A DNA stretch of 49,882 nucleotides from Planctomycetota bacterium (GCA_016872715.1 VGZD01000012.1:1-49882), one strand, 5' to 3'. Shown: positions 35,230-46,727, counted from the stretch's first letter. Program-made: numbers and translations. Notes: generated by a model not told the origin, from the letters alone.

Positions 35230-35256
35230 CGCGCCCGAGGCACCGGGCCCGAGGCA
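35201..35256. repeat. Four tandem 14-bp repeats
   Basis: The unit CCGGGCCCGAGGCA occurs four times in tandem, at 35201, 35215, 35229 (one base changed, CCGCGCCCGAGGCA) and 35243. It lies between the gyrA terminator and the possible gene remnant. Each unit contains the palindrome GGGCCC or its variant. Confidence 0.85.
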
Positions 35257-35257
35257 C

Positions 35258-35290
35258 CGCGGGCCTCCCGGTCATCCCGGAAGGCCCGCG
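35258..35290 (-). terminator. gyrA hairpin terminator
   Basis: CGCGGGCCT...CCGG pairs with CCGG.AGGCCCGCG: 13 paired bases with one C/A mismatch and a five-base loop. It begins seven bases past the gyrA stop. No U-run follows. Confidence 0.6.
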
Positions 35291-35296
35291 CAGGAC

Positions 35297-37900
<2,604 letters not shown>

Positions 37901-38249
37901 TACGGGGCGCGATTCACTCGGCGTGGAAGCGAAAAAAGCCCCCGGAAACGGGCCGGATCCGGGAGTCGTTCGGGGTCGGGGATTATCCGCGGAAAGTGGC
38001 CCGCGATCCAGAACACAAGCGCGCCTTCCGGGGCTGTTTTTCGAGGCCGTTTGGGGGCTCGCCGCGGCCCCCGCTCGAGCGGCTCTGGCGGCTCCCCAGC
38101 CCCGGGTCGCTCCTCGAACGCTCCCAAGCCGTATTGCGCCGGGTGCGGAGTGCTCCATGGCCCGTGCACGGCTGCGCGCGGGCGCTCGCGGGAGCCGGGG
38201 GGGCCGCGCGAGCGTGGCGGCGAGGGGCGGGCTGCGGCACACTCAGCCC
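37901..38249. other. Divergent intergenic region gyrA / flavin reductase
   Basis: This 349-base region has no convincing gene. On the minus strand GATAAT (37982-37987) is a possible -10 for gyrA about 80 bases upstream of its start, but I see no matching -35. CCGGATCCGG near 37953 is a short palindrome without known meaning. Confidence 0.5.
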
Positions 38250-38735
38250 ATGGCCAACCCGACCGAGATCTCCCCCATCGGCAAGGCGCTCGGCCGCTTG
38301 CCGACGGGCCTGTACATCGTCACGACCGTGCGGGACGGCGCTCCGCTCGGCTTCGTCGGTTCGTTCGTGATGCAGATGGGCATCGCGCCGCCGGTGGTGG
38401 CCGTGGCGGTCGGCAAGGACCGCGCGCACCTCGCGGCGCTGCGCGCGAGCGGGCTGTTCGGCATCTCGATCCTCGGCGCGGGCTCGAACGACCTGATGGG
38501 GCGCTTCTTCCGCAAGTACGACGCGGGCAAGGGTCCGTTCGACGAGCTCGCGCTCGAGCGCGGCGCGCACGGCACGCCGGTGCTCGCCGACGCTCTCTCG
38601 TGGCTCGAATGCCGCGTCAGCGGCGAATTCGCGAGCGGCGACCACGTGGTGGTGTTCGGCGAGGTCGTCGACGGCGCGCAGAAGCGCGATGGCGAGCCCG
38701 CGATCCACCTGCGCAAGAACGGCCTCTCCTACTAG
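38250..38735 (+). CDS. Flavin reductase-like domain protein
   Basis: This 161-residue protein resembles the flavin-reductase-like family that binds FMN: LGRLPTGLYIVTTVRDGAPLGFVGSFVMQMGIAPPVVAVAVGKDRAH (residues 11-57). It continues with FGISILGAGSNDLMGRFFRK and, near residue 120, LSWLECRVSGEFASGDHVVVFGEVVDG. Such enzymes reduce free flavin or use it as a cofactor, often supplying a monooxygenase. No monooxygenase is adjacent. The ATG at 38250 gives the normal N-terminus. It ends ten bases before the SGNH-like acylation gene, so the genes may share a transcript. Confidence 0.85.
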   Translation: MANPTEISPIGKALGRLPTGLYIVTTVRDGAPLGFVGSFVMQMGIAPPVVAVAVGKDRAHLAALRASGLFGISILGAGSNDLMGRFFRKYDAGKGPFDELALERGAHGTPVLADALSWLECRVSGEFASGDHVVVFGEVVDGAQKRDGEPAIHLRKNGLSY

Positions 38736-38745
38736 AGGCGCGCGC

Positions 38746-39822
38746 ATGGCGGCGAACGGCGAGCGCTCGAGCGCGAGAGCGAGCTTGGGGACGCTCGCGC
38801 TGTTCGCGTTGTCGTTCGCGCTCGCGACGCTGGTGCTGCGCACGCTCTTGCCGCACGGCGGCGCGCGCGAGCTCGTCGACGCCAAGGTCGCGCGCTTCGC
38901 GCGCGAGCGCGACGCGTACACGCTCGTGTTCGCGGGCTCGAGCCGCGTCCACCGCGGTTTCGTGCCCGAAGTCTTCGACGCGCGCACGGCGGCGGCGGGC
39001 GTGGCGACCCGTTCGTTCAACTTCGGCGCGCCGGGCTCCCGCGCGTTCGAAGTCGAGCGGCTGCTCGAGCGCGTGGTCCAGCTCGCGCCGGCGCGCCTCG
39101 ACTTCGTGCTCGTCGACCCCGAGGGCGTCGCGCTCCTGCGCGACGAGCGCAACGTGCTCGCGCGACAGGTGATCGAGTGGCACGACCCGGCCGCGACGCT
39201 GCGCATCTCGCGCTGGATCGCCTGTGCGGAGCTCCCCTATCCGCAGCTGTGGAACGCACTGGTGCCGCACTGGAAGTCGTGTGCCTACAACGTGTTCAAC
39301 GTCGGGCGCTCCCAGCGGCTCGTCGACATCGCGCTCGGCGAACGGCGCACGGACGAGATCGAGCGCGAGCTCGTCGGGCCGCGGCTCGATGGCTACGCGC
39401 CGCTCGGCGACGAGTCGGAAGGTCTGGGGCGACGCGGTCAGCGCTTCCACAAGCGCCGCGAGCGCTATCTGGCGCAGTTGGAGGACTACAAGGCGTTGCG
39501 CGTGGGCGAGGGCCCGCCGGATGCTTTCGCGCTGGAGATGTACCGCGCGATCCGCGCGCGCGTCGAGGAGCTCGGTGCGACGGCCGTGTTCGTCACGCAG
39601 CCGGCGCTCTACTTGCAGGAGGATCTCATCAAGGCGGCGGCGGCCGGGGAGCTCCCGGCGCTCCTGCGCTTCGACGATGCCGAGCGCTTCGCGGAGCTCT
39701 ACGCGCCCGAGCGGCGCTACGACGAGACGCACTTGAATGACGAGGGCGCGCGGCGCTTCACGGAGCTGCTCGCCGACGAGTTCGTCGCGCGCGTCCGGCG
39801 CGGGGAGCTCGCGCCGCGATGA
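38746..39822 (+). CDS. Membrane-anchored SGNH-like protein, partner of MBOAT acyltransferase
   Basis: This 358-residue protein has one N-terminal membrane segment (LGTLALFALSFALATLVLRTLL, residues 14-35), then an extracytoplasmic SGNH-like domain. Block I appears as VFAGSSRVHRG, with Ser in GSS rather than GDS. The closing acid-His block is DETHLNDEGARRF near residue 330. DltD/AlgJ-type proteins of this shape work with an MBOAT protein to O-acylate exported polymers. The gene overlaps the MBOAT gene by four bases (ATGA), which supports that role. The polymer is unknown. Confidence 0.75.
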   Translation: MAANGERSSARASLGTLALFALSFALATLVLRTLLPHGGARELVDAKVARFARERDAYTLVFAGSSRVHRGFVPEVFDARTAAAGVATRSFNFGAPGSRAFEVERLLERVVQLAPARLDFVLVDPEGVALLRDERNVLARQVIEWHDPAATLRISRWIACAELPYPQLWNALVPHWKSCAYNVFNVGRSQRLVDIALGERRTDEIERELVGPRLDGYAPLGDESEGLGRRGQRFHKRRERYLAQLEDYKALRVGEGPPDAFALEMYRAIRARVEELGATAVFVTQPALYLQEDLIKAAAAGELPALLRFDDAERFAELYAPERRYDETHLNDEGARRFTELLADEFVARVRRGELAPR

Positions 39823-41207
39823 TCTTCACCGAGCTCTCCTTCCTCGCGTTCTTCGCGCTCGTCTTCGGCGTCCACTGGGCGTTGCACGGCGCGCGCGCGC
39901 GCAAGCTGTGGTTGCTCGCGGCGAGCTACTGCTTCTACGCCGCGTGGGACTGGCGCTTCCTGTCGCTGATCTTGGGCTCGAGCGCACTCGACTACCTCGT
40001 CGGCCGCAAGCTCGAGGAGAACGACGACGAGCGCGCCCGCAAGCGCTGGATCACGCTGAGCGTCGCGCTCAATCTCGGGCTGCTCGGAGTCTTCAAGTAC
40101 GCGAACTTCTTCCTCGACTCGGCGCTCGCGCTCGCGCGTTCGCTGGGCTTCGAGGCCAACCCGCACGTGCTCGGCATCGTGCTGCCGGTGGGGATCTCGT
40201 TCTACACGTTCCAGACCATGAGCTACTCGCTGGACGTGTACCGCCGAGAGCTGCGCCCCGTGCGCGATCCGCTCGACTTCGCGTTGTTCGTGACGTTTTT
40301 CCCGCAGCTCGTCGCCGGTCCGATCGTGCGCGCGATCGACTTCTTGCCGCAACTCGAGCGCCAGCGGCTGTGGAGCGACGTGCGCGTGCGCGCGTGCCTG
40401 ACGCTGTTCCTCGTCGGCTACGTGAAGAAGGCCTGTGTCGGCGACAACGTCTCATCGCTCGTCGATCCGTACTTCAAGAGCCCCGCCGAGTTCGACGCGC
40501 TTGCGGCCTGGAGCGCGGTGCTGTTCTACGCCGTGCAGATCTACTGCGATTTCTCGGGCTACAGCGACATGGCGATCGCGACCGCGGGCCTGTTCGGCTA
40601 CGAGCTGCGCGCCAACTTCGACTTTCCCTACCTCGCCACGTCGATCCGCGACTTCTGGCGGCGCTGGCACATGTCGCTGTCGAGCTGGCTGCGCGACTAC
40701 CTCTACGTGCCGCTGGGCGGCAATCGGGGCTCGCGGCTGTTCCAGCGGCGCAACCTGCTCTTGACGATGTTGCTCGGCGGCCTGTGGCACGGCGCGGGCT
40801 GGAACTTCGTGATCTGGGGCGCGCTCCATGGCGGCGCGCTCGTCGCCCACCGCGAGTGGGAGCGCGCGGGGCGTCGCCTGCCAGCGTCGCTCGGCCTGCT
40901 CGCCACGTTCTGGTGGACGTGCCTGGCGTGGATCTTCTTCCGCGCGTCGACGTTCGAGAGCGCGCTCGTCACCGTGCGCTCGTTCGTGGCGTTCGACAGT
41001 CCCGGCACGCGCTCGACCGGCTGGATGCCTCTCGCGACGTTCGCGGCACTCGCACTGGCGCACTGGACGTGCTCGAAGCGCTGGCTGGAGCGCGCGAGCG
41101 AGCGCATGCCGCAGTGGAGCTATGCGATCGCGCTCGGCGTGCTGGCAGCGCTCGCGCTGGCCTGCACGAACGCCGCGGTGAAGCCGTTCATCTACTTCCA
41201 GTTTTGA
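39819..41207 (+). CDS. MBOAT-family O-acyltransferase (AlgI-like)
   Basis: This 462-residue protein has about ten transmembrane helices and matches the AlgI/DltB-type MBOAT family. Blocks are FLAFFALVFGVHWAL at the start, PVGISFYTFQTMSYSLDVYR near residue 124, FPQLVAGPIVRA, YCDFSGYSDMAIA, and the catalytic His region LLGGLWHGAGWNFVIWGALHG near residue 318. It moves acyl groups across the membrane onto an exported polysaccharide. It overlaps the upstream SGNH-like gene. Its last 20 bases overlap the 3' end of the convergent M48 peptidase gene. Confidence 0.92.
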   Translation: MIFTELSFLAFFALVFGVHWALHGARARKLWLLAASYCFYAAWDWRFLSLILGSSALDYLVGRKLEENDDERARKRWITLSVALNLGLLGVFKYANFFLDSALALARSLGFEANPHVLGIVLPVGISFYTFQTMSYSLDVYRRELRPVRDPLDFALFVTFFPQLVAGPIVRAIDFLPQLERQRLWSDVRVRACLTLFLVGYVKKACVGDNVSSLVDPYFKSPAEFDALAAWSAVLFYAVQIYCDFSGYSDMAIATAGLFGYELRANFDFPYLATSIRDFWRRWHMSLSSWLRDYLYVPLGGNRGSRLFQRRNLLLTMLLGGLWHGAGWNFVIWGALHGGALVAHREWERAGRRLPASLGLLATFWWTCLAWIFFRASTFESALVTVRSFVAFDSPGTRSTGWMPLATFAALALAHWTCSKRWLERASERMPQWSYAIALGVLAALALACTNAAVKPFIYFQF

Positions 41208-42756
41208 GGTCGGCTTCGAGCGCGTCGAGCTCCGGGCCGACGCTGCGCTCGCCGCGCAAGTACGCGAGCGTGAAGTACTCGAGTGCTTCGATGCGCACGC
41301 CGCGCTCCACGGCGGCTCGCGCGAGCTGCACGAGGCGTTCCGTCGACGGCGCGCATTCGCCGGTCGAGAGCGCGCGCGACACCAGCACGGTGAGCTCGGG
41401 CTCGAGGTCGGGGATCTCGCGTGCCCAGCTCGCGGCGCGTGCATACTGCCCCGTGGCGAGCGACGCGGAAACCTGATCGCGTGGATAGGCCAACACGAGC
41501 TCGCGGGCCTGCGCGGCGAGCACGAGCACCATCGCGACGCCGCCGACGAGCCCGAAGTTGCGCAAGCGGCGCGCGAGGCGGCGTCCGATGGAAGGATCGC
41601 TCGCGGCGCCGCGCAGGAACTCCATGCGGCGCGCGGTGGAGAAGTGGCGCCACGAATCGCGCACCCTGCCATGCGTGCCGCCGACGCGCTCGAGCGCGGA
41701 GATCAGCGCTTGTGGGTCACCCATCGTCTCGAGCGCGTGCCAATCGGCTTCCAGCTCGACGCGCCGCGAAAACCAGCCAAAGACGAAGTACCACAGCAGC
41801 AGCGCCGCGCCGAGGAGCGCCAGACCTTCGACGCTGTCACCGAAGCCGAGCGCGTCGAACAACAGGTCGGCGCCGAGCAGGAACGCCAGCGTCCAAGCCG
41901 CGAAGACGAGCACGTGGTGGCGCACGACGTGCCCGATCTCGTGCGCGAACACGGCTTCGAGCTCGCGCTCGCCGAGTTGCGCGAGCAGCAGGTCGGAAAA
42001 CAGCACCGCGCGCGACGGTCCGATGCCAACGACGGCGGCGTTCGACTGCTGAAAGCCCGTGTGCCAGACCACGAGCTCGCCGCAGCGGAAGCCGACTCTC
42101 GCCGCGTGGCTCTCCAGCGTGCTGCGCGCGCGACCCTCGGGCATCGGCGAGGTGTTCCATGCGCGTCGCAGGAGCCAGGGGAGAAGCCACGCGAGCGCGG
42201 CGAGCACCACGACCGCGAACAGCGCGCTCCACAGGCCCACGTACTCGACCTGCACGCGCAACGGCTCGTACAGCCCGAGCGCGGCCGTCGCCGCGATCAT
42301 CAGCGCGAACGGGAGCGCCGACGCGAAGAGCGATCGCAGCTCGAGTCGGCGCAGATCCGCAAGTTGCTGCGGGCGCCGGTCGAGCAGACGGGCGCGCGCG
42401 TCGATCGCGAGCAGCGTGTAGGCGAAGAACGGCACGAGCACGAGCAGAATCTCGAGCCCCGGCCAGCTCCACAGGTCCAGTCGCGTGCCGCTCCACTCCG
42501 CCACGCTCTCCGACCAGCCGAGCGCGAGCGTCGCGAGCGCGAAGCAGCCGAGCGCGCAATGGCGCAGCGCGAGCAGGATCCAACCGGCCATGGCGAAGCG
42601 ACCCGCGACGCCGAGCCTGCGCACGAGCCAACCGAGCGCGTGCGGAGCAAAGGCGAGCGCTCCCACGCCCCACGGCTGGCACACGTCGAGCGCGAGCCCT
42701 TCGACCGCCGCCATCACGAGCGCGAGCGCGACGACGATGTGCAGCAGGTACGTCAT
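41188..42756 (-). CDS. M48-family membrane zinc metallopeptidase
   Basis: This 522-residue protein has several hydrophobic segments in its first 200 residues, then the gluzincin motif AHEIGHVVRHH (His272, Glu273, His276). The third zinc ligand is probably the Glu in SRRVELEADWHA. This layout matches Ste24/HtpX-type M48 peptidases, which act in membrane protein quality control. A helical repeat-like C-terminus may be a TPR-type region (ATGQYARAASWAREIPDLE). It is the last gene of rnhC-dapF-PHA-M48, starting 17 bases after the PHA gene, and overlaps the convergent MBOAT gene end. Confidence 0.88.
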   Translation of the reverse strand: MTYLLHIVVALALVMAAVEGLALDVCQPWGVGALAFAPHALGWLVRRLGVAGRFAMAGWILLALRHCALGCFALATLALGWSESVAEWSGTRLDLWSWPGLEILLVLVPFFAYTLLAIDARARLLDRRPQQLADLRRLELRSLFASALPFALMIAATAALGLYEPLRVQVEYVGLWSALFAVVVLAALAWLLPWLLRRAWNTSPMPEGRARSTLESHAARVGFRCGELVVWHTGFQQSNAAVVGIGPSRAVLFSDLLLAQLGERELEAVFAHEIGHVVRHHVLVFAAWTLAFLLGADLLFDALGFGDSVEGLALLGAALLLWYFVFGWFSRRVELEADWHALETMGDPQALISALERVGGTHGRVRDSWRHFSTARRMEFLRGAASDPSIGRRLARRLRNFGLVGGVAMVLVLAAQARELVLAYPRDQVSASLATGQYARAASWAREIPDLEPELTVLVSRALSTGECAPSTERLVQLARAAVERGVRIEALEYFTLAYLRGERSVGPELDALEADLKTGSR

Positions 42757-42773
42757 GCGCCCGCTCGTGCGAA

Positions 42774-43049
42774 CTAAGCGAGTGCCTTCGCGAGCTCTTC
42801 CGACACCATGCGCCGAATCGTCTCCGGCCCAGGGAACGAGGGCGCGGCGTCGATCGCGATCTCGATGGCCGTCTCCGTGACGAGGAAGCGCCCCTGCGCC
42901 GCGCCCACGAATGGCAACTTCTTCTCGAGCGTGCCGCTGTGTCCGCCGTCGCTCGACTGGAGCTTGAGTCCGTGCTGCCGAGCGAGCTCCTGAAAGCGCG
43001 CCACCGCGCCTTGGAGCCCGAGCTTGTGTTCCACGCGAATGTCGCTCAT
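42774..43049 (-). CDS. Polyhydroxyalkanoic acid system family protein
   Basis: This 91-residue protein resembles the small PHA-granule-region family: IRVEHKLGLQGAVARFQELA at the N-terminus, LEKKLPFVGAAQGRFLVTETAIEIAID in the middle and MVSEELAKAL at the end. The fold is probably a small beta-sheet with flanking helices. The family's role is not proven and no PHA synthase is in the window. The start overlaps the dapF stop by four bases. Confidence 0.75.
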   Translation of the reverse strand: MSDIRVEHKLGLQGAVARFQELARQHGLKLQSSDGGHSGTLEKKLPFVGAAQGRFLVTETAIEIAIDAAPSFPGPETIRRMVSEELAKALA

Positions 43050-43867
43050 CGCTCGCCCTCCGCGAGGATCACGTCCCCGCTCCACAGATTCTCGCACGGG
43101 CCAGCGAGGATCACGTCGCCCGCGCCGTCCCAGTCCACCTTCAGGCGTCCGCCGCGGACCTCGATCTCGATCGGCGCACGGGCGCGCGACTCGACGACGG
43201 CCGCCACCGCGGTCGCACAGGCGCCCGTGCCGCAGGCGAGCGTCTCGCCGACGCCGCGCTCCCACACGCGCAGATGGATGCGTCCGTCGCGCAGTGTCGC
43301 GAACTCGACGTTGGTGCGATTGGGAAAGCGCGGGTGGTATTCGAGCTCGCGGCCGAGCTCGTGCACGGGTGCCTTGCGCTCGTCCGCGACGAACAGCACG
43401 GCGTGCGGATTGCCCATGTCGACCAACGTGGCCTGCTTGCGTCCCTTGCTCGTCGCGAGGGCCACCTTGCGTTCCACCCTGCGCGGCGCGCCCATGCGAG
43501 CCGTGGCTCCGACGATCGCGCCACCGTCGCGCACGAGCTCGACCTCGCGCGCTCCGGCGTCCGTGTCGACGCGGAAGCGGTCGCTGTCGCACCAGCCATG
43601 CTCACGCGCGAACTTCGCCACGCAGCGCAGGCCGTTGCCACAGGCCTCGGGCCGCGAGCCGTCGGCGTTGTAGATCACCATGCGACACGCGCTGCCTTCG
43701 TCGCCGCCTTGCACGACGAGCACGCCATCGAGCGTGGCGGGCTTGCCCTCCCACGCCGACGCGCACAACCGTCGCGCCAACGCTGGCAAGTCCGCGGGCA
43801 ACGGCTGCGCACGCGCGTCGAGCACGGCGAACGTGTTGCCGGCGCCTGCCATCACGACGAGCTTCAT
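43046..43867 (-). CDS. dapF: Diaminopimelate epimerase
   Basis: This 273-residue enzyme converts LL- to meso-diaminopimelate for lysine and peptidoglycan. The two catalytic cysteines lie in EACGNGLRC (Cys76) and ACGTGACA (Cys212). Other family blocks are MAGAGNTFAVLD at the start (the usual GxGNDF is GAGNTF here), YNADGS, MGNPHAVLFV and RTNVEFA. It overlaps both neighbours by four bases, so rnhC, dapF and the PHA gene are translationally coupled. With murJ it supports a peptidoglycan wall. Confidence 0.94.
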   Translation of the reverse strand: MKLVVMAGAGNTFAVLDARAQPLPADLPALARRLCASAWEGKPATLDGVLVVQGGDEGSACRMVIYNADGSRPEACGNGLRCVAKFAREHGWCDSDRFRVDTDAGAREVELVRDGGAIVGATARMGAPRRVERKVALATSKGRKQATLVDMGNPHAVLFVADERKAPVHELGRELEYHPRFPNRTNVEFATLRDGRIHLRVWERGVGETLACGTGACATAVAAVVESRARAPIEIEVRGGRLKVDWDGAGDVILAGPCENLWSGDVILAEGER

Positions 43868-44790
43868 CGCAGACCTAGCTTCTGCGTGTTCTTGAAGTGC
43901 AGCTTGGCGACGAGGCCGAGCTTCTCGGCACCGTGCAGCGCGACGAAACGGCGCGCCGCGGCGTCGACGGGGTGGCCCGCACCCTTGGCGAGGTCGAGCG
44001 CCCAGGCCTCCGAGAGAGCGCGCATGCCGAGCAGGAACTGCTCGCGCGCGATCACGCTCGCGGCGGCGACGGCGAGCAGCTCCTCCGCGCGGTGGCGCTG
44101 CTCGAGGCGAATGTCGAGCGGTCGCAGCGCGTCCTCGAGCAGCTTCGCGTTGCCGAACTGGTCGACGATGACGTGCATGCCCGGACTCGAGAGCTGGCCG
44201 ATCGCACGCGCGTGCAGGGACGCGAGCAGCGGATTCAGGTTGCGCCAGCGCGCGTGCTCGGCGTTGTAGGCGGGCGGGTCGAGCTTGACGATCGCGTGCG
44301 GCACGTGCGCGCGCAGCGCGGCGCCCACGCGCAGCACGGCCTCGTCGCTCATCTGCTTGCAGTCGCGCACCTCGCCGTTCGCCAGCTTGCGCGAGAGCTC
44401 GGGCTCGAGCCGGACGGACGCGACCACCAGCGGTCCGAAGTAGTCGCCCTTGCCCGATTCGTCGCTGCCGATCGCGGTCTGTGCGTGTGGCGCGGGTGCG
44501 CCGAGCGCGTGTGAGCCAAGCGCGTGTGAGCCAAGTGCGGGGCTCGCGGGCTGCTTCGCGCTCGCCACGCGCGTCGCGCCTTCGACATACGCGAGCACGA
44601 AGCCGTCGGGGTCGTCGCCCTGCACGACCAGCTTGCCCGAGTCGTAGAAGGTCGCGACCACGCCCTCGCCCTTGACCGAAAAGCGCGCGTGGGGCGTGGA
44701 GCGAAACGAGAACGATCCTGCGGCGAGGCGACGTTCGATGTCCGCGGCCCGCGACGGGGGTACGTTCACGACGAGCGTCTTGTGGGCCAC
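43864..44790 (-). CDS. rnhC: Ribonuclease HIII
   Basis: This 308-residue enzyme cleaves RNA in RNA-DNA hybrids. It has the RNase HIII layout: an N-terminal TBP-like domain (KTLVVNVPPSRAADIERRLAAG..., ARFSVKGEGVVATFYDSGKLVVQG), then the catalytic part with IGSDESGKGDYFGPLVVASV (Asp and Glu ligands) and VDQFGN. The linker holds a duplicated SHALG SHALG coded by a 15-base repeat near 44510. The start is a GTG at 44790; the frame continues upstream without similarity and would run into the divergent Rieske gene. It leads the rnhC-dapF-PHA-M48 operon. Confidence 0.93.
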   Translation of the reverse strand: MAHKTLVVNVPPSRAADIERRLAAGSFSFRSTPHARFSVKGEGVVATFYDSGKLVVQGDDPDGFVLAYVEGATRVASAKQPASPALGSHALGSHALGAPAPHAQTAIGSDESGKGDYFGPLVVASVRLEPELSRKLANGEVRDCKQMSDEAVLRVGAALRAHVPHAIVKLDPPAYNAEHARWRNLNPLLASLHARAIGQLSSPGMHVIVDQFGNAKLLEDALRPLDIRLEQRHRAEELLAVAAASVIAREQFLLGMRALSEAWALDLAKGAGHPVDAAARRFVALHGAEKLGLVAKLHFKNTQKLGLR

Positions 44791-44857
44791 GGCGGGATTG
44801 TGGCACGGCGCGAGGGCCGTCGAAAGCCACGGAACGCACGGGCTAGACTCTCGCGCG

Positions 44858-45196
44858 ATGCCCGACTCGTTTCCGACTGGCCTCGTGCGCGCCGAGCTCG
44901 ACACGCGTCGGCCGCGCTTCATCGAGACGCCGTGGGGTGCCATGGCGCTGTACGTCGACGGCGATGAGCTGGTGTGTGTGCAAGCGTTCTGCCCCCACCT
45001 CGACGGACCGCTGTTCGAAGGCTCGCACGCCGATGGAGCCGTCACTTGTCCGTGGCACTGCTGGCGCTACGACCTGCGCAGCGGCGCGCGCCTCGGTCCG
45101 CTCGGCGTGCCGCTGCCGGGCTTCGAGCCGCTCAAGCGCTGCGCCGTGTCGACCGATGCGCAGGGCCGCATCGTGCTCGCCGAGCCGACGCCGTAG
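44858..45196 (+). CDS. Rieske [2Fe-2S] ferredoxin-like protein
   Basis: This 112-residue soluble protein has the full Rieske ligand set: Cys45 and His47 in FCPHLDG, and Cys64 and His67 in CPWHCW. Its shape matches small Rieske ferredoxins (NirD- or BphF-like), which pass single electrons. The reductase and acceptor are unknown. It is divergent from rnhC and lies 39 bases before the cystathionine beta-synthase gene on the same strand, so the two may be co-transcribed. Confidence 0.92.
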   Translation: MPDSFPTGLVRAELDTRRPRFIETPWGAMALYVDGDELVCVQAFCPHLDGPLFEGSHADGAVTCPWHCWRYDLRSGARLGPLGVPLPGFEPLKRCAVSTDAQGRIVLAEPTP

Positions 45197-45235
45197 ACTC
45201 TGCGCCCCGCGACCCCTCGCTCTGGAGCACTCCCC

Positions 45236-46600
45236 ATGGCCAAGATCATGAACTCGATCCTCGAAGCCATCGGCAACACGCCGATGGTCCGCCTGCGCAC
45301 CGTCGGCCAGAAGACGGGGTGCGAGCTCCTCGCCAAGTGCGAGTTTCTCAACGCGGGCGGCTCGATCAAGGACCGCATCGGTCGGCGCATGGTCGAAGAA
45401 GCGGAGCGCAAGGGGCGCATCAAGCCCGGCGACACGCTGATCGAGCCCACGAGCGGCAACACTGGCATCGGCATGGCGCTCGCGGCGGCCGTCAAGGGCT
45501 ACCGGATGGTCATCACGATGCCGGAGAAGATGAGCCGCGAGAAGCAGGTGGTGCTCGAAGCGCTCGGCGCGGAGATCATCCGCACGCCGACCGAGGCGGC
45601 GTGGGACGCTCCCGAGAGCCACATCGGCGTCGCGAAGCAGCTCCAGAAGATCCTGCCCAGCTCGCACATCCTCGATCAATACTCGAACCCCGACAACCCG
45701 CTCGCGCACTACCACGGCACGGCGGACGAGATCCTCGAGCAGACGGACGGCCAGCTCGACATGGTCGTGATGACCGCGGGCACGGGCGGCACGATCTCGG
45801 GCGTCGCGCGCAGGCTGAAGGAAAAACTCCCTCGCGTGCGCATCGTCGGCGTCGATCCGGTGGGCTCGATCCTCGCCGGTCCCGGGCCGATCAACAGCTA
45901 CAAGGTCGAGGGCATCGGCTATGACTTCATCCCCGACGTGCTGAATCGCGAGCTCGTCGACGAGTGGATCAAGAGCGAGGACCGCGAGTCGTTCTTGATG
46001 GCGAGACGATTGATTCGCCACGAGGGTCTGCTGTGTGGCGGCAGCAGCGGCGCGGCGACGTGGGGCGCGATCGAGATGGCCAAGCGCTGCGGCGCGGGCA
46101 AGCGCATCGTCGTGATCCTGCCCGACTCCGTGCGCAACTACATCACCAAGTTCCTCGACGACGTTTGGATGCGCGCCAACGGCTTCAGCGAGAGCCTGTG
46201 GGAGACGGACTCGGTCGCCGACCTCGTGCGCGCGATGCCGCGCCGCGAGTTGCACACGGCGTCGAGCTCGGACACGGTCGCGGATTCGGTGCTCCTGATG
46301 AAGGAGAAGGGCATCAGCCAGCTGCCGGTGCTCGAAGGCAGCAGGATCGTCGGCATCGTCACCGAATCGGACCTGCTCGGAAAGCTCGTCGAGGGTCGCG
46401 CGAGCCTGTCGAGCTCCATCGCCGAGGTGATGTTCCGCAAGGTGCGCACGGTGGCGGACTCCGAGGACGCCGGCTCGCTCACCAAGCTCTTCGCCGAAGG
46501 TCTGGTGGCGCTCGTCGTCGACGACTCGCAACACCTCAAGGCGATCGTCACGAAGATGGACCTCGTCGACTACCTGACGCGCAACATCGAGAAGAAGTGA
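45236..46600 (+). CDS. cbs: Cystathionine beta-synthase
   Basis: This 454-residue PLP enzyme joins homocysteine and serine to cystathionine. The catalytic Lys45 lies in GGSIKDRIG; SGNTGIG and GTGGTISG bind substrate and PLP phosphate. Residues 335-450 hold two CBS domains (ISQLPVLEGSRIVGIVTESD, FAEGLVALVVDDSQHLKAIVTKMD), which bind adenosyl ligands such as AdoMet in relatives. The two regulatory domains separate it from cysteine synthase. GGAG lies nine bases before the ATG. A terminator-like hairpin follows the stop. Confidence 0.93.
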   Translation: MAKIMNSILEAIGNTPMVRLRTVGQKTGCELLAKCEFLNAGGSIKDRIGRRMVEEAERKGRIKPGDTLIEPTSGNTGIGMALAAAVKGYRMVITMPEKMSREKQVVLEALGAEIIRTPTEAAWDAPESHIGVAKQLQKILPSSHILDQYSNPDNPLAHYHGTADEILEQTDGQLDMVVMTAGTGGTISGVARRLKEKLPRVRIVGVDPVGSILAGPGPINSYKVEGIGYDFIPDVLNRELVDEWIKSEDRESFLMARRLIRHEGLLCGGSSGAATWGAIEMAKRCGAGKRIVVILPDSVRNYITKFLDDVWMRANGFSESLWETDSVADLVRAMPRRELHTASSSDTVADSVLLMKEKGISQLPVLEGSRIVGIVTESDLLGKLVEGRASLSSSIAEVMFRKVRTVADSEDAGSLTKLFAEGLVALVVDDSQHLKAIVTKMDLVDYLTRNIEKK

Positions 46601-46608
46601 GCCGAGCG

Positions 46609-46637
46609 CCGTGGCGGCGCCCAAACTCGCGCCACGG
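46609..46637 (+). terminator. Hairpin after cystathionine beta-synthase
   Basis: CCGTGGCG (46609-46616) and CGCCACGG (46630-46637) form a perfect 8-bp stem with a 13-nt loop, starting nine bases past the stop. Confidence 0.5.
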
Positions 46638-46702
46638 TCCGAGGTCGGGGCCCGTGACCGCACGCGCCTCGCCCACTGCGCGCGACGATGGAGCCCGCGG
46701 AC

Positions 46703-46727
46703 TAGGCCGCCCCATTCACGAGCGCAC
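46703..46727. repeat. Left terminal inverted repeat of the IS1380 element
   Basis: Reading inward: TAGGCCGCCCCATTCACGAG, then CGCAC. It matches the inward-read right end at 18 of 25 positions, including an exact run CATTCACGAG. Confidence 0.65.

Larger units (their letters stand above)
34812..35296. other. Gap between gyrA and yqeY
   Basis: This 485-base gap contains, in minus-strand order, the gyrA terminator hairpin, four copies of a 14-bp tandem repeat, and a coding-like stretch that may be a small or decayed gene. Confidence 0.6.

Noticed and set aside
35201-35256. CRISPR array
   Set aside because: The 14-bp units are directly tandem without spacers, and no cas genes are present.
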